From NCBI GenBank assembly GCA_023333565.1, contig JAJKFH010000374.1, positions 558,001 through 622,000 of the forward strand: a stretch of 64,000 nt of DNA, read 5' to 3'. The position numbers and the translations under genes are program-made. Each line of letters starts with the position of its first letter. The stretch's first letter is position 1. The notes under the pieces were generated by a model. The model did not search any database and was not told the origin of the DNA. It saw only the letters and a list, made by a program, of their open reading frames with translations. This stretch comes from Puffinus mauretanicus. Its lineage: Eukaryota; Chordata; Aves; Procellariiformes; Procellariidae. Shown here piece after piece: positions 11,756 through 22,780 of the stretch.

Positions 11756-13200
11756 ACTGCGCAGTGCCCTTGTCCATGTGCGTGCCTTTGTCCCCCTTGC
11801 CTACCGCAGCCCCCTTGCTCCTGTTTTGCAGGCAGAGCTCGTTTCTCCTCTCCATCTGCTGAGGGAGAGACCAGCTATGAGCTGCTGAGCTCTCAGGGTA
11901 GTGGCAGGGCCATGTTGCTGGAGCATTTCTATTTGCCAGTGGAAAATATTCCCCGGGGATGTATTTTGGAGCTCCTTTCGAATGATCTGTCCCTGGGGAG
12001 CTGCAGGGGTAGCCATAGCTGGGGCTCGTCCTGGGGAGGGACAGCAGAGCTGGGGCAGGAGCCGCAGGATGGGCACCTGGGGAGACCCGAGTGCTCTCGG
12101 AGCCAAATCTGTGTCTGAATCCCTCATGTGCCACAGAGGTGGCTGAGCCCAGAAGGTCTCCTGGTTTATGGGAAGCTGGGGTGGGATCAGGATTTCCAGC
12201 CAGAAAACCTGTTGCTAGCTGGCTCCTCATCGCTCCCACAATGACTTGAGGCAAGAGAGTCGCTGCATTAGCAGCTCCTGGCAGAACAAACAGGTCTTCA
12301 GGCGCTGGGGCTGTCACCTCAGTGCTTGTCCTTGCAGGAGCCACAAGGGATGTTTCTCTCCCTGCCCGGCCATCGCTCCTCCAGGGTGAGCAGGTCAGCT
12401 GCCCTGGCCTGGTCAGTGCTAACCGCAGATCAGGCTTTTCCAAAGGTCACCGGCTCATCTCAAATTCATTTCAGGTCTCCAGTTGCTGTGGAGGGAGTGA
12501 AGATGCTGAGCATGAGTGGGGGACGCTCACCTTTCCCTGCTCTGGGGAACATAATCCTTCCCTTGGGGAGGCAGGGGTGATGCAAAGAGGCTGGGTACAG
12601 ATTATCTCCCTCCAGGCTGTGAGCACCAGCAGCACCATCACCAAAAAAAAAACCTACCCTGAGGGTTTAACGAGGAGGTGTTATTGCTGAACTACACCAC
12701 CTTTCAACTGGAGCCTGGCTGCTCGCCCAACGCCGTTTGCAAGCGGTTGCTCCTACGTGGAGAGGAGATGACCGCACTCAACCCGGCGCGACCTGTCCCC
12801 AAAAGCTAGCTTGGGAGCAACTTTCCCCTTTGATGCATGATACTCTGGCAGAGGGGCAGTGCTCGCTCCCCCGCCCCCGGAGCATCCCCCCCTGCCCGCA
12901 GGCCCTGGCACCCTCCCAGGAGAGGCGTCCCGCTGGCCGGGGAGGGGGCTATGGGTTTGGGCAAGGCAAAAGGGGCAGCCGGTGAGGAGCAGCGCTGCCG
13001 GGACACCCTCGGGGGCTCCGGCCAAACCCCGCCCCCTCTCGGCCCCGGCGCAGCCAGGAAGCAGCTACCGGGGTGTGGGGGAGCCCTGGCTGCGGCCGGG
13101 CTTGGCCGGTTGGGAGCCGGGATCCTCCCCGGAGCAAGGGGCAGACCCGGGTCGCTCCCCGACGGGCGCTGCCCTCGGCGCCGGCCCCGCAGCAGAGCCG
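11756..13200. other. Intergenic HMCES to H2A, no gene recognised
   Basis: GC-rich spacer DNA. A 232-codon open frame on the - strand (11745-12443) matches no family I recognise. CpG density climbs from about 12,840 towards the H2A promoter. Confidence 0.5.
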
Positions 13201-13216
13201 GGGCGCTGCGAGCCCT

Positions 13217-13915
<699 letters not shown>

Positions 13916-15795
13916 GCGCTGCCCCCGTCCCCCCTCCCGGCCCCGTCCTCACCACTGCCCCACCTCCCTTCCCAGTGGGGCTGAGGGTCCCCTTCCTGCC
14001 CCCCAGCCCGGGCTGGGTGGTGAGCCCTGGCAGCACCCTGCCAGCCCTCCACTAGCCCCCCAGCCTGGGCTGTGGTGGGGTGCTGGGGGAGCATGGGTGA
14101 GGTCAGGTCCTGCTTGTGCCCCCACCCTGCCCCTCTTCCCTCTGGAAGAAGTGTTTTTGGAGGAGGCAGCTGGATAACAGCTGTTGGCGGTGGTGGCATC
14201 TGGAGCCATATGGTTGGGTCACAGTGCAGAGCTGCTGGTAGCTGCTGAGGATTGTTTGGCTGGCGTGGGGATGGACACGGGCACCCCCGGCTGCCTCTCC
14301 CCTCTGCCAGCCCTGGGGCTGTGCAGTGCCCCCCCAGCTGGCCCTGCTCGCCCTGGCATGAGGATGGGACTGGCCGCTGCTGCGTGCCCCGCCCCCCGTC
14401 CCCCCCAGCAATGCCATTCCAGCCGCACTGCAGCGGGGAGGGCAGGGGGTTGGAAAATGTGAAAAGGAGAAGAAGTTTCTCTGTTGGCAAGAAGTGACTG
14501 TTAGTCTTAGTTTTGTTCATGGTAAAGCTAGTGCATTGCCTACTGTAAAGAAGCTCTGGTCCTATTTATTTTAAGGTCTCTTATTTTGGGGTATGTCTGT
14601 GCAAAGTCACCTTCCCGCAGCTCCCTGGCTCGGTGGGCGCTGGGGGATGCGGTGGTCCCACGTGCTGTGGGTCCTGCTAGCGGGGTGGGGTGGAGGGTGC
14701 AGTGACAAATCCCTTCGGAGAGCGTCGCAAGGTCAGGCGCCCGCCGGGAGCGGGAGCTGCCATCTTCTGCTATGGCTCCCCTCCTCTCCCGGCTGCAGAA
14801 GCCCTTCGTGTCGCTGAGAGCTACCCCATGCCCTGGTTGCACTTCTGGAAATGACATGCTGTGTCTTTTTTGTTTGTTTGTTCAACACTATTTCTGGTTC
14901 TGAGAAATAAAGTGATGATGATATCTGTTAACTGTAACCCTCTATGGATTGATATTTCTTTTTAAAAACAACCCTAGAGTTTGTATTAAAACCTACTCTT
15001 AGCTGGTACTGTATTTATTTAATGGCTGTGTGGATAATGTGCGAGCATGGGGGCAGGCTAGCTGTCCCGTGACACCTGGAATAGCTGATGCAGAGACAGC
15101 TTTCCTCGCTGCCCAGAGCAGCCCGCTTCTGTGGAGGCCGATAGTCGTGTGCATGCGGCAGTGTCTAGGCAATCGGACCGTAGACCTTCATAACATGTTT
15201 TTTAAGTAAAAAAAAAAAAAAAAAAAAAGAGCAACTTCTATTTATGTGCTGCAAGTAGCATGTGTTCAATCTATTGAATCAGCTGTTAATCTTGTGGATG
15301 AAGTGATTTACCCTGGCTCTGAGTTTATTATTAATCTAGAGTAGATGAACCTGGATGCTTTGTCAACTGGTTTTATGAAGGGGTTTTTCACTCCGTTGTG
15401 GAATGTGGAAGCGGTGTGTTCATTAGTGTCATGTTAATGGGGGTGCGGATGTGTCCTGCGGTTATGCTGGGGTACCCTGACCTCGGGTGGGTGGGGGGCA
15501 CCTGGCCACAGCCCCGCTGCTGCAGCATGGACCCCCTGGGATCTCTCTTCCTCCTGTAAAGTGACTGTTACTGTCGGCGAGGTGGGGACGAGGGTTTCCC
15601 TTCTGCTGCCGAGTGCAGTGGTTGACGTGTCTGTATCAGAGTGTCTTGTTTTCTCCCTCTTGTTTTCTCCAGGACCAGTGTTCTGTACAACCCGAGAGTG
15701 CTTTGTATTTCTTAGAAAAATGCAGAACTTGTGCTACTGAAAAGAACGGTGCAAACCCAATATCTGATTAAACTGGTTCCCTGTTGAATGCTGTC
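13916..15795 (+). terminator. H2A gene 3' UTR with proximal and distal poly(A) signals
   Basis: No histone stem-loop or purine-rich downstream element is visible after the stop. Instead AATAAA lies at 14906-14911, and a distal ATTAAA at 15767-15772 is followed by a GT-rich stretch. This fits a polyadenylated, replication-independent histone mRNA with a long 3' UTR. AT-rich TATTTATT elements occur near 14565 and 15010. Confidence 0.6.
15208..15228 (+). repeat. A21 homopolymer
   Basis: An uninterrupted run of 21 A residues inside the presumed H2A 3' UTR. No target-site duplication or retroposed body was recognised, so it reads as a simple repeat. It could cause internal oligo-dT priming. Confidence 0.9.
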
Positions 15796-15799
15796 AAAT

Positions 15800-18700
15800 G
15801 TGCTGTGTCTTGTCACCTCGCCAAACCTACTGAATCTGGCAGTGGTCTGCAGGAGCAGGCTCTCTGGTGGCAGCTTGGTGTCTGGGCTTGGTTTTCTCCA
15901 CGTGGGGAAGGACTAGTAAAACACCAGCTCTGGCTAGCACTGGTGCTACTTGCCCTTCACTCAGACAAGTAGCCTTTTCCTACCCCTGGGAGCAGATTAA
16001 ATCCTTCTCTGGCTCTTCTCCCTGCTGCAGAAATGCCATGTTGCCCAGTCGCTCTGTCACCAGTGCCAGGAAGCCTGAGCTGTCCCTGGGCTGGGAGCAG
16101 CAGAGGAGGAGTGAGGCTGGACCCAGAACCCTCCCCGGGTGTTGGAGGTGCTTTCCCCGCCTGGTGGGCTGCCCCAGGACCCTCTGGGAGACCTTGCAGG
16201 CAAGTAGGCAGAGATGGGCTTCTGGAGGTCAAATGGGAAAAGCTGATCCTGATGGGGAGGGAGGAGGCCTGGAGATACGGGGCTTCTTACTCTGACACCC
16301 TCTCCCTTTGGACATCTCCCAGTTCGCTGTCCTGGTGTCTGGTGTGCAAGCCAGAGTTGCTCCCTACTTGGGTTTTGGGGAGGAAGGGTTGTGGGAAGCT
16401 TAGACAACTTCCAGTGTGGTCAGGGTTGGGTGCTGGCAAGGTCTGTGCTGGGCTATGGAAGGTGTAGGGCAGGACTGGAGCTGCTGGGCTGGTCTCTACA
16501 GGGCAGTGTGCTGCCTTCTGCCCTGCCAAACATGCTGTCCAGAACAAAAGGCAGAAACGAGTATTAAGCAGTTGGGGGTGCCCTGGGGCAGGGAACAGGG
16601 ACGGGGTCGGGCTGCTGCACTGCACACCGGGGGCTGAGTAGCTCTGTAGCCACCCTGGCTATTGTGTGGCTCTGCCGGGGCTGGCGGGGTGACGCCTACA
16701 GCTATAACTAGGAGCTGGTGGCACACGTAGTGCCCTCGACGCTGAGCTCCAGCTGGTTTCTGAACTTTCTCTGCCAGCCATGTGACAGACCAGCTGGGAA
16801 AGCTGGGCTGTGGCAAGGCAGACCAAAGGAAATCCTGTCTGCCTTGCCAAGCGTTGCTAAAGTGCTTGGCCTTTATCACCTCCTAAACTTTGCATCTGAA
16901 CGTTGTTGTGACCGGGAGAGTTGATGTCTTGGTCTATTAGAAAGCTGGAATGGACTTTGTCACCTTCAAGCCTGCAGCTCCAGAGGTGGGTCTTGTGGCT
17001 TTTTGGAGCAGTGTTGCTGGTCCTGGCTCTTCTGAATGCTTCATAGCATCAGAGCAGTTGAGCTCATAAAATGTGAAGGACTTGGCTGAGTAGAGGCTTC
17101 CCAGAGGTCATGCAAGCCTGAAAGGGTGTCTGTTGGTCTTTGCCTCTCTTGAGGAGAGGGCAGGGGGGCTGCAGGGCTCTTCCCATGCCTCCTCTTGGGC
17201 CCCTGAAGGTGAGATAAGCACAGACCTGGAACTGAAGCTGTCTGGAGGAGGCTGCTGTGCATCTTGCCATGTGCAGTGACGTCTCCACCAGCTGTACCTC
17301 AGCTCTGGGACTGGCTGTATTTGTCTGGGTGATGAGACTGGGGTCACTGGACCTTGGAAGTCCTTGGGGTGTGGGTTTCTCTCCAGAGCCTGGCCCTTGT
17401 GGCTGGCAGCACCCATAGGAGCTCACTTGGGGATGCTCTGGCATCACAGCTCCCGTCAGTCTCAGCCTGTGAGGTAAGATGTTGCCAGCCCCTCTGACCA
17501 AGAGGTGAGGGCTCACCCTGCTGCCTTCCCTCTGCTGGGCCTTCAAAACCTGCAGTGTCATCCATTGACTAAGGAGACAACTGCAGATCGGTGCTGGAAT
17601 GCAGCAGCTCTCTCCTGGTACCCGAGGTCGCTGGCAGGTGCTCAAGCTTGGTGTGGGACTTGCATGGGCAGCGGGACGGTGGCTGGCCTGACCTGGCAGC
17701 TGCCTGTCCTAAACATAGACGTGGAGGGAGGCTGCAGGTTCCCAGAAGCAGAACATTGCTTGTTCTCTTCCAGGAGCACAGCTGGCTTCTCTTGCTGAAT
17801 TTAGCTGATGGACCTTTCTTCGGGGAGTAAAATTTGCTTCCCTTCTCCCTGCTTGTGCTCCAAGGGGCAGAGGGACTAGGAGGAAGGGGCTGCTCCTTTC
17901 CCGGGTGTGCCTAAGGGCCCTGCTGTCGCCTGGGGTTGTGGCTGTCCCCGGGCACTGGCTGGCTACTGTCCCTCTGTCCCCTCCTTGTGGGGGCCTTGTG
18001 GATTGGGCTGATCTGTGCTGTGCTCCCCAGGCACCGGAAGCCTCTTGATGCTCTGGGTGCAGCACCTTGGCGGGGCTGGCAGCAGCTCTGGGGTGATGCT
18101 CCTGCTTGGTACTCTCCTCCCCCGCGGGTGGAGGCAGCTGAGCGGGACTGCGGTGTGAGGCTGTTACAGATGGCTGGGGTGACAGCCAGACTGGCCTGTG
18201 GGCTTAACCACAGCCGACCTGTGAGGTACCCTGCAACTGCAGCACCCCCTCCCACCCTGCCTGCCCTGCTCCCTTCCCTGCTGCAGAAAGCAAACACGCG
18301 GGTCAGGCACCTTTCCCCTCCCTCTCCTGCCACCCCGGTATGAGCCAGGGGTCCCTGGTGTGCGGTGGGTGATGAGTGTAGAGCTGCGGTCTCATCCCTT
18401 GCCCTGTGCTCCCGCAGCCAGGCAGAACAAGATGGCCCAGATCCCTGGCAGGGCTTTATGCAACCTTGCTGGTGCGAGCTATAAATAGGCACAGCCATGG
18501 AGGCGAGGGGTGGCTCAGGGGGGTGTGCGATGGGCCTCTGCTCCCAGCGCCTGCCCTGTGCCATCACTCATGCCTGCAGATGTGCGCACAGCGGGAACCC
18601 CAGCTCCTGGGGGAAAGGCTCCCTGCAGCTGGGGCGCAAAGTGAGGGATGTAGGTGGGGGTGTGCCCTGGGTGCTATAGGAGGCCAGATGCCGACTGGAG

Positions 18701-19055
18701 TGTGGGGGCGTCTATGCTGTGGGGGACCCACCGAGGCTACCCCTTCACCGCAGCCAGCATACCCCTGCCGTTCAGGGAGCCCAGCCGAGTGCAGCTGCGC
18801 GGGGACCGCTCCACTCCCCAGCCCCCATGGTAGGGGAATCCTCTCCTCCTACCCTTCCCGCTAGGCGCGGCGCAGCTCCCCGCCCCCCCTCACCCCCCCC
18901 CGCAGGCGGGAGCCGCGCCGCAGCCCCCCGGGGCCCCTCTGGCGCATCAACATCTGGACGGCCTCCGGGCAGCGGGGCCGCCCTCTTCTCCGCGGGGACC
19001 AAGGTAGCACGGCCGGGCCCCCCCGCCCGCTCCCCGGCGCCTCCAGGGAGCACAC
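15800..19055. other. Intergenic spacer between the convergent H2A and H1-10 genes
   Basis: GC-rich DNA with no coding family recognised on either strand. The only notable element is CTATAAATAG at 18479-18488, listed separately. CpG content rises from about 18,800 towards H1-10. Confidence 0.5.
18479..18488 (+). promoter_or_regulatory. CTATAAATAG element (MEF2-consensus / TATA-like)
   Basis: An exact match to the MEF2 consensus CTA(A/T)4TAG that could equally act as a strong TATA box. A 60-codon open frame begins at 18497 but resembles no known protein. No transcript can be supported from sequence alone. Confidence 0.3.
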
Positions 19056-19059
19056 GACA

Positions 19060-19862
19060 GCTCGACGTTTTTTAACAATTTATTTGAAACGACGATAAAT
19101 GAAAAGAAAAAAAAAAAAACAAACCAAAACAAACAATAAACCCACCCTCCCAAAAGAAATAACCAAAACCAACCCAAAACCGATTAAAAAAAAAATTAAA
19201 GGCCATTGGAGATGCGACCTGAACCGGCGGCCCGAGGGCCCTCGCGGGCTGTCCCGCCAGGGGGCGGGCGGCCGCCCGCGAGCGCCGGCCCTTTAAGAGC
19301 GCCCCGACGCCGCGGTAGCCAATTGGCGCCCAACGGGCCGTTGCCATGGCGCCGGGGGCCGGGAGCCAATAGGGGGCGCCGTGGCTTTTCGAAATCGCTG
19401 CGAGCAGGCACGGTGCGCCCGGCGGGAGGGGCGGGGCGGGGGCGCGGAGCGGGCCCGGGCGGCGGGAGCCGGCCCACGTGGCGCGGGGGGCAGCGGGGGC
19501 GCCGCCGCAAAATGGCTGCTATGGAAACCGGGCGGGAAAAAACCCTGTGGAGCACCGGGGAGACTGCGGGGGGGGGGGGGGGTCGGGAACCGTCTACACG
19601 CGGGGAGGGGCACGGCCGAAAACAAAAGGGCGCGATCGGGGAGAAGCCGCGGGGTGGGGTGGGGGGACGGAAAAAATAAGGCGTCGGAGAAGGGGAAGGG
19701 GGGCTGGGGCAGCCGCAGCCCCGCTCACCGCGCACGGCGGCGGCTGCGGAGCCGAGTCAGCAACACAAAGACAAAGCGGGTCCCCTGGGGTCCGTCCTCA
19801 GAGCAGTCTGTGCCGCGGGGCTCACAGTCCGGGGGGCGGCGGGGGCTCCCTGCGCCCCGCTC
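19060..19862 (-). terminator. H1-10: H1-10 3' UTR and poly(A) signal
   Basis: On the - strand a canonical AATAAA lies at 19084-19079 (TTTATT on +), about 780 nt after the stop codon. A long A/C-rich stretch on the + strand (19099-19200) reads as a T/G-rich region within this UTR. No histone stem-loop is present, consistent with H1-10 being a polyadenylated linker histone. Confidence 0.6.
19200..19560. promoter_or_regulatory. Promoter-like CpG island inside the H1-10 3' UTR
   Basis: This segment is dense in CpG. It carries CCAAT motifs in both orientations (ATTGG 19205-19209, the palindrome CCAATTGG 19319-19326, CCAAT 19366-19370), an RFX-like GTTGCCATGG at 19340-19349, a YY1-like AAAATGGC at 19509-19516, and an E2F-like GGCGGGAAA at 19531-19539. 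Such clustering is typical of promoters, not 3' UTRs. It may start an antisense transcript across H1-10. That is inference. Confidence 0.4.
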
Positions 19863-20528
19863 TCATGCCTTCCTGCTCTTGAGTGCCTTGGGCTTTGCAG
19901 ACTTCTTCACCTTCTTGCCCCCGGGGGACGCGGCTCCCTTCTTGGTGGCCTTCTTGGCTTTGCCCTTGTCCTTCTTCGCCGCCGCGCCGCCGGCTCCCTT
20001 CTTGTGGGATTTCTTCTCGGGCTTCTTGCTCTTGGCCGCCGGCTTTTTCTCCGCCCGCCGGGACGTGGAGGCCGTCGCCTTCTTGTGGGACTTGTGGGCG
20101 CTGCTGCCCGCGCCCCCGTCGCCGCCGCCTTCCAGCTTCTTCCTGTTGAGCTTGAAGGAGCCGTTGGCGCCGGTGCCCTTGACCTGGAGCAGCGTGTCGT
20201 TCTGCACCAGGGCCTTGATGGAGTACTTCAGGTAGGTCCTGCCGTTCTGCTGGTCGAACCAGGCCACCTTCTTGGCCTCGTTGTAAATCTTGGCCAGTGA
20301 GGAGCCATTGCGCTCGCCCAGCTTGCGGATCGTCTCCACCACCAGCTGGCTGTATTTGCCCGGCTGGTTCTTCTTCTTGTTGTTCTTCTTCTTCTTCGAC
20401 GGCGACAACGAGGAGCCGCCGCCGCCGCCGCCTTTCGCCTTCTTAGCGGCCGCTTTCTTCTCCGGGGCGAGCGGCACCTCCTCCGCCTCGGTCAGGGGCA
20501 GATCGGCTTCTTCCAGCTCCACCGACAT
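19863..20528 (-). CDS. H1-10: H1-10 (H1x) linker histone, 221 aa
   Basis: Histone H1x binds the nucleosome dyad and linker DNA and is made independently of replication. The frame is intronless: ATG at 20528-20526, TGA at 19865-19863. The protein has an acidic N-terminus ([18 protein letters not shown]) and a basic linker with a six-glycine run at residues 33-38. A winged-helix globular domain spans about residues 55-130 ([20 protein letters not shown] through [12 protein letters not shown]), followed by a Lys/Ala-rich C-terminal tail of about 90 residues. The [20 protein letters not shown] segment is diagnostic of H1x over somatic H1. Length is close to human (213 aa). The frame stays open upstream to 21206, but that part is GC-rich 5' UTR and promoter and not coding. 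The start is fixed by family similarity. Confidence 0.95.
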   Translation of the reverse strand: MSVELEEADLPLTEAEEVPLAPEKKAAAKKAKGGGGGGSSLSPSKKKKNNKKKNQPGKYSQLVVETIRKLGERNGSSLAKIYNEAKKVAWFDQQNGRTYLKYSIKALVQNDTLLQVKGTGANGSFKLNRKKLEGGGDGGAGSSAHKSHKKATASTSRRAEKKPAAKSKKPEKKSHKKGAGGAAAKKDKGKAKKATKKGAASPGGKKVKKSAKPKALKSRKA

Positions 20529-20720
20529 GGTGCCGCGGGGGCGCGGGCCGCAGGACGGAGGCGAGGGCGGGCAGGGGCAGCCGCGGCGTGGCGGAGGCCC
20601 GGCGCGGCGCGCTGCTGTCTGGCTCCGCTCCGCTCGGCTCCGCGCCGCCGCCGCCGCGCTCTGGTGGGGCGGGCGCCGCCGCCGCCCTTTATATGGGCGC
20701 GGGGCGGACCATGTTGAGAA
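20529..20720 (-). promoter_or_regulatory. H1-10: H1-10 5' UTR and TATA promoter
   Basis: On the - strand a TATAAA lies at 20693-20688 within CCATATAAAGGGC, about 160 bp before the ATG, in very GC-rich DNA. The same bases resemble a CArG (SRF) element with one extra A/T. Transcription likely begins about 25-30 bp downstream, near 20,660. Confidence 0.6.
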
Positions 20721-21799
20721 CAACAACAGCCTGGTCCGGCGCCAGCTCCAACTTGTGCTTCTTGGGGCCCTTTCGCGGGGCTCCCGCGCCGCTGCCGGGG
20801 CCCCCCGCGCCGCCCCGCCCGCCCCGCGCCCCGCGCCCCGCCGCCCCCCAGCCCGCCGCCGCCCCCCCGCCCCCCGCCGCGCGCCGCCCGCCGCCCCCCG
20901 CCGCGATTTCGGGGGCGCGCCCGGCGCGGTGGAGGGAGCGAGGAGGGGGGCGCCCGGTGCGGCGGCGGCTGGGGCGCCGCGGCGGCCCCCCCGCGCATCG
21001 GCGCCGCCGCTGCCCGCCGCCCAAGAGGGGCCGCCGCGGGGGGGGGGAGGCGGCGGGCGGCGGGGGGCGGCGGCGGCGGCGCTGGCCCCGGGTTCTCCGG
21101 AGGGAACTAACACAGGCGACGCCCTCCCGCGGCCGCCGGCAGCAGCGCGGAGACGCCGCGCCGAGGCCGGGGGTCCCCGCCCCGGCGACGGGGGCCGCCC
21201 CCCCACCGACCCCCACCCCCGCGGCCGCCCGGACGGGGCCCCCGAGGGGGGAGCCCTGCGTGTCCGATGTGCTCCCCTCCCCCCCGCCGGCGGGCATCGC
21301 CCCGCAGCGGAGGGTGCTGGCAGCGCGGCGGGTCCAGGTGGTCTGGCGGTGGGGGGGCTGGGGGGTCCCCCGGCTTGGCACAGTGCGTGTGGGGGAGGGG
21401 TGATCGCTGCCGGCCCCGCAGCCCTGCGCGCCGCGGGGAGGGGGCAGCTCCTAGCTCCGCTGCAGGCCGCAGCTCTGCATGGGCTGGGGGGGCAGCAGGC
21501 GTGCTATGAACCCCCCCAAATACACCCCACCCCCACCCCACCAAATCCCACCGGGGGAACGAGGCTTCCCGGGGGGGGAGTATGCACAACGCCCCCCTTG
21601 CAGAGCCACGGAGCCGGGCCTGGCGGGGCCCCTCTCCCCCACAGCTGGGAGTGGGGTCCGTGTGCCCCCACCGTGGGTGGGCCGGGGGTGTGAGTACGCA
21701 GGGGCATCCCCGCAGCCGGCACACGCGTGGTGCCCGCCGGGGTCCGCAGGCGTGTGCCGGGACAGACGCACAGGGGTGTGCACAGGCGTACACGCAGCC

Positions 21800-21875
21800 C
21801 TACACACGCACACACACATGCACACGCACACACATGCACACACACACGTACACGCCCGCACACACTCTCGCACCC
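21800..21875. repeat. Imperfect (CA)n microsatellite
   Basis: CA dinucleotides interrupted by TG and CG steps. It is CpG-rich unlike the AT-rich satellite downstream, but shares the alternating purine-pyrimidine character that favours Z-DNA. Confidence 0.85.
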
Positions 21876-21930
21876 CGCCCCCTGCCCACGCACGCCGCGC
21901 TGAGCCCGCACAGCCCCGCCGCCTCCCCTT

Positions 21931-21957
21931 CCTCCTCCTCCTCCTCCTCCTCCTCCT
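21931..21957. repeat. (CCT)9 trinucleotide repeat
   Basis: Nine perfect CCT units within a pyrimidine-rich stretch that continues to about 21,975. A homopurine-homopyrimidine tract of this kind can form triplex (H-DNA). Confidence 0.9.
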
Positions 21958-22755
21958 CTCCCCATCCCCCGGCTCCTCTCCGCCATTTCCCTCGCCTGGG
22001 CCCCCCGCCGCCGGAGGGGACAAGCCCCTGCTGCCCGCGGTGGTGGGGGTCCCTGCGGCTGCCCGCCGGGCACTCCCCTTGCCGGGACCGGACCCTGCCC
22101 GGTCGTGTCCCCCCCGTCCTGCAGCGGGGTGCCCTGTCTCGCCCCCTCCCCACGCCGAGGAGAGAGCCCCCCACCAACAGCGGGGCTCTGCCCCCCTCAT
22201 AGCAGCCGTGGCCGGGCACCGCTGTGATGAGTTGCGTCCGGCCTCTGGGACCTGCGAGGCGCTCGGGCAGGAGGAGGGGGGCGTCGGCCCGGACAGAGGG
22301 CAGGGGACCTGGGTGTGGGGGGGGGGGCGCGGCCCCGGGACCCCCCAACCGGAACCCCTCGGCCCCGGGGCGGGCAGCCTCGCACGCTCACCCCCCGGGA
22401 TGTGGCACCCAGCGCCCCGCCTGCACGGCTGCAACAGGGGCAGGGTGGTTAGGATGTGTAATGTATAGATACGTGTGCATGTGTGGAACATGCAAACATG
22501 TAAGTGTCTACATGTGTAGATCTAATGCTGTAACCAAATGGAAACTTACAGCTAAGCTGGCTATATATTATGGTTGTATAGGGGGAGTGTGCGTGTCGTG
22601 TATTATATATATGTAATATATAATAGTGATTATTTATTGTAATAGCTGTATGTAAATTTAAAAGAAATTTTAAGTGCACACATACACATAAACACCTAGG
22701 TATATATTTTTAAAATATTGACATAAACATATAAATATTTAAACAAAATATATGT

Positions 22756-22780
22756 GGGTGGGTGGGTGGGGGTGGGAGGG
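22756..22780 (+). other. G-quadruplex motif with single-base loops
   Basis: Six G-tracts of at least three G each are separated by single T or A bases. Single-nucleotide loops predict a very stable parallel quadruplex. It opens a GC-rich islet (about 22,756-22,915) embedded in the AT-rich satellite. Confidence 0.75.

Larger units (their letters stand above)
20720..22440. other. Extremely GC-rich CpG island upstream of H1-10
   Basis: About 1.7 kb of CCG/CGG-rich sequence with long C and G runs. Large open frames occur in all phases simply because stop codons are rare in such DNA, and none resembles a known protein. GC content begins to fall at about 22,440, where the satellite starts. Confidence 0.6.

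Noticed and set aside
11745..12443. 232-codon open frame on the - strand after HMCES
   Set aside because: It resembles no known family, lacks domains, and lies in GC-rich spacer where long chance frames are common.
15208..15228. A21 tract as the tail of a processed pseudogene or retroposon
   Set aside because: No retroposed body or flanking target-site duplication is recognisable upstream.
19287..19303. CCCTTTAAGAGC resembling a histone 3' stem-loop after H1-10
   Set aside because: The arms do not pair into the required 6-bp stem with a 4-base loop, and it lies about 560 nt past the stop codon.
19863..21206. 447-codon open frame on the - strand that includes H1-10
   Set aside because: Only the part from 20528 onward resembles H1-10. 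The upstream extension is Arg/Gly/Ala/Pro-rich, crosses the TATA box and reflects stop-poor GC-rich DNA.
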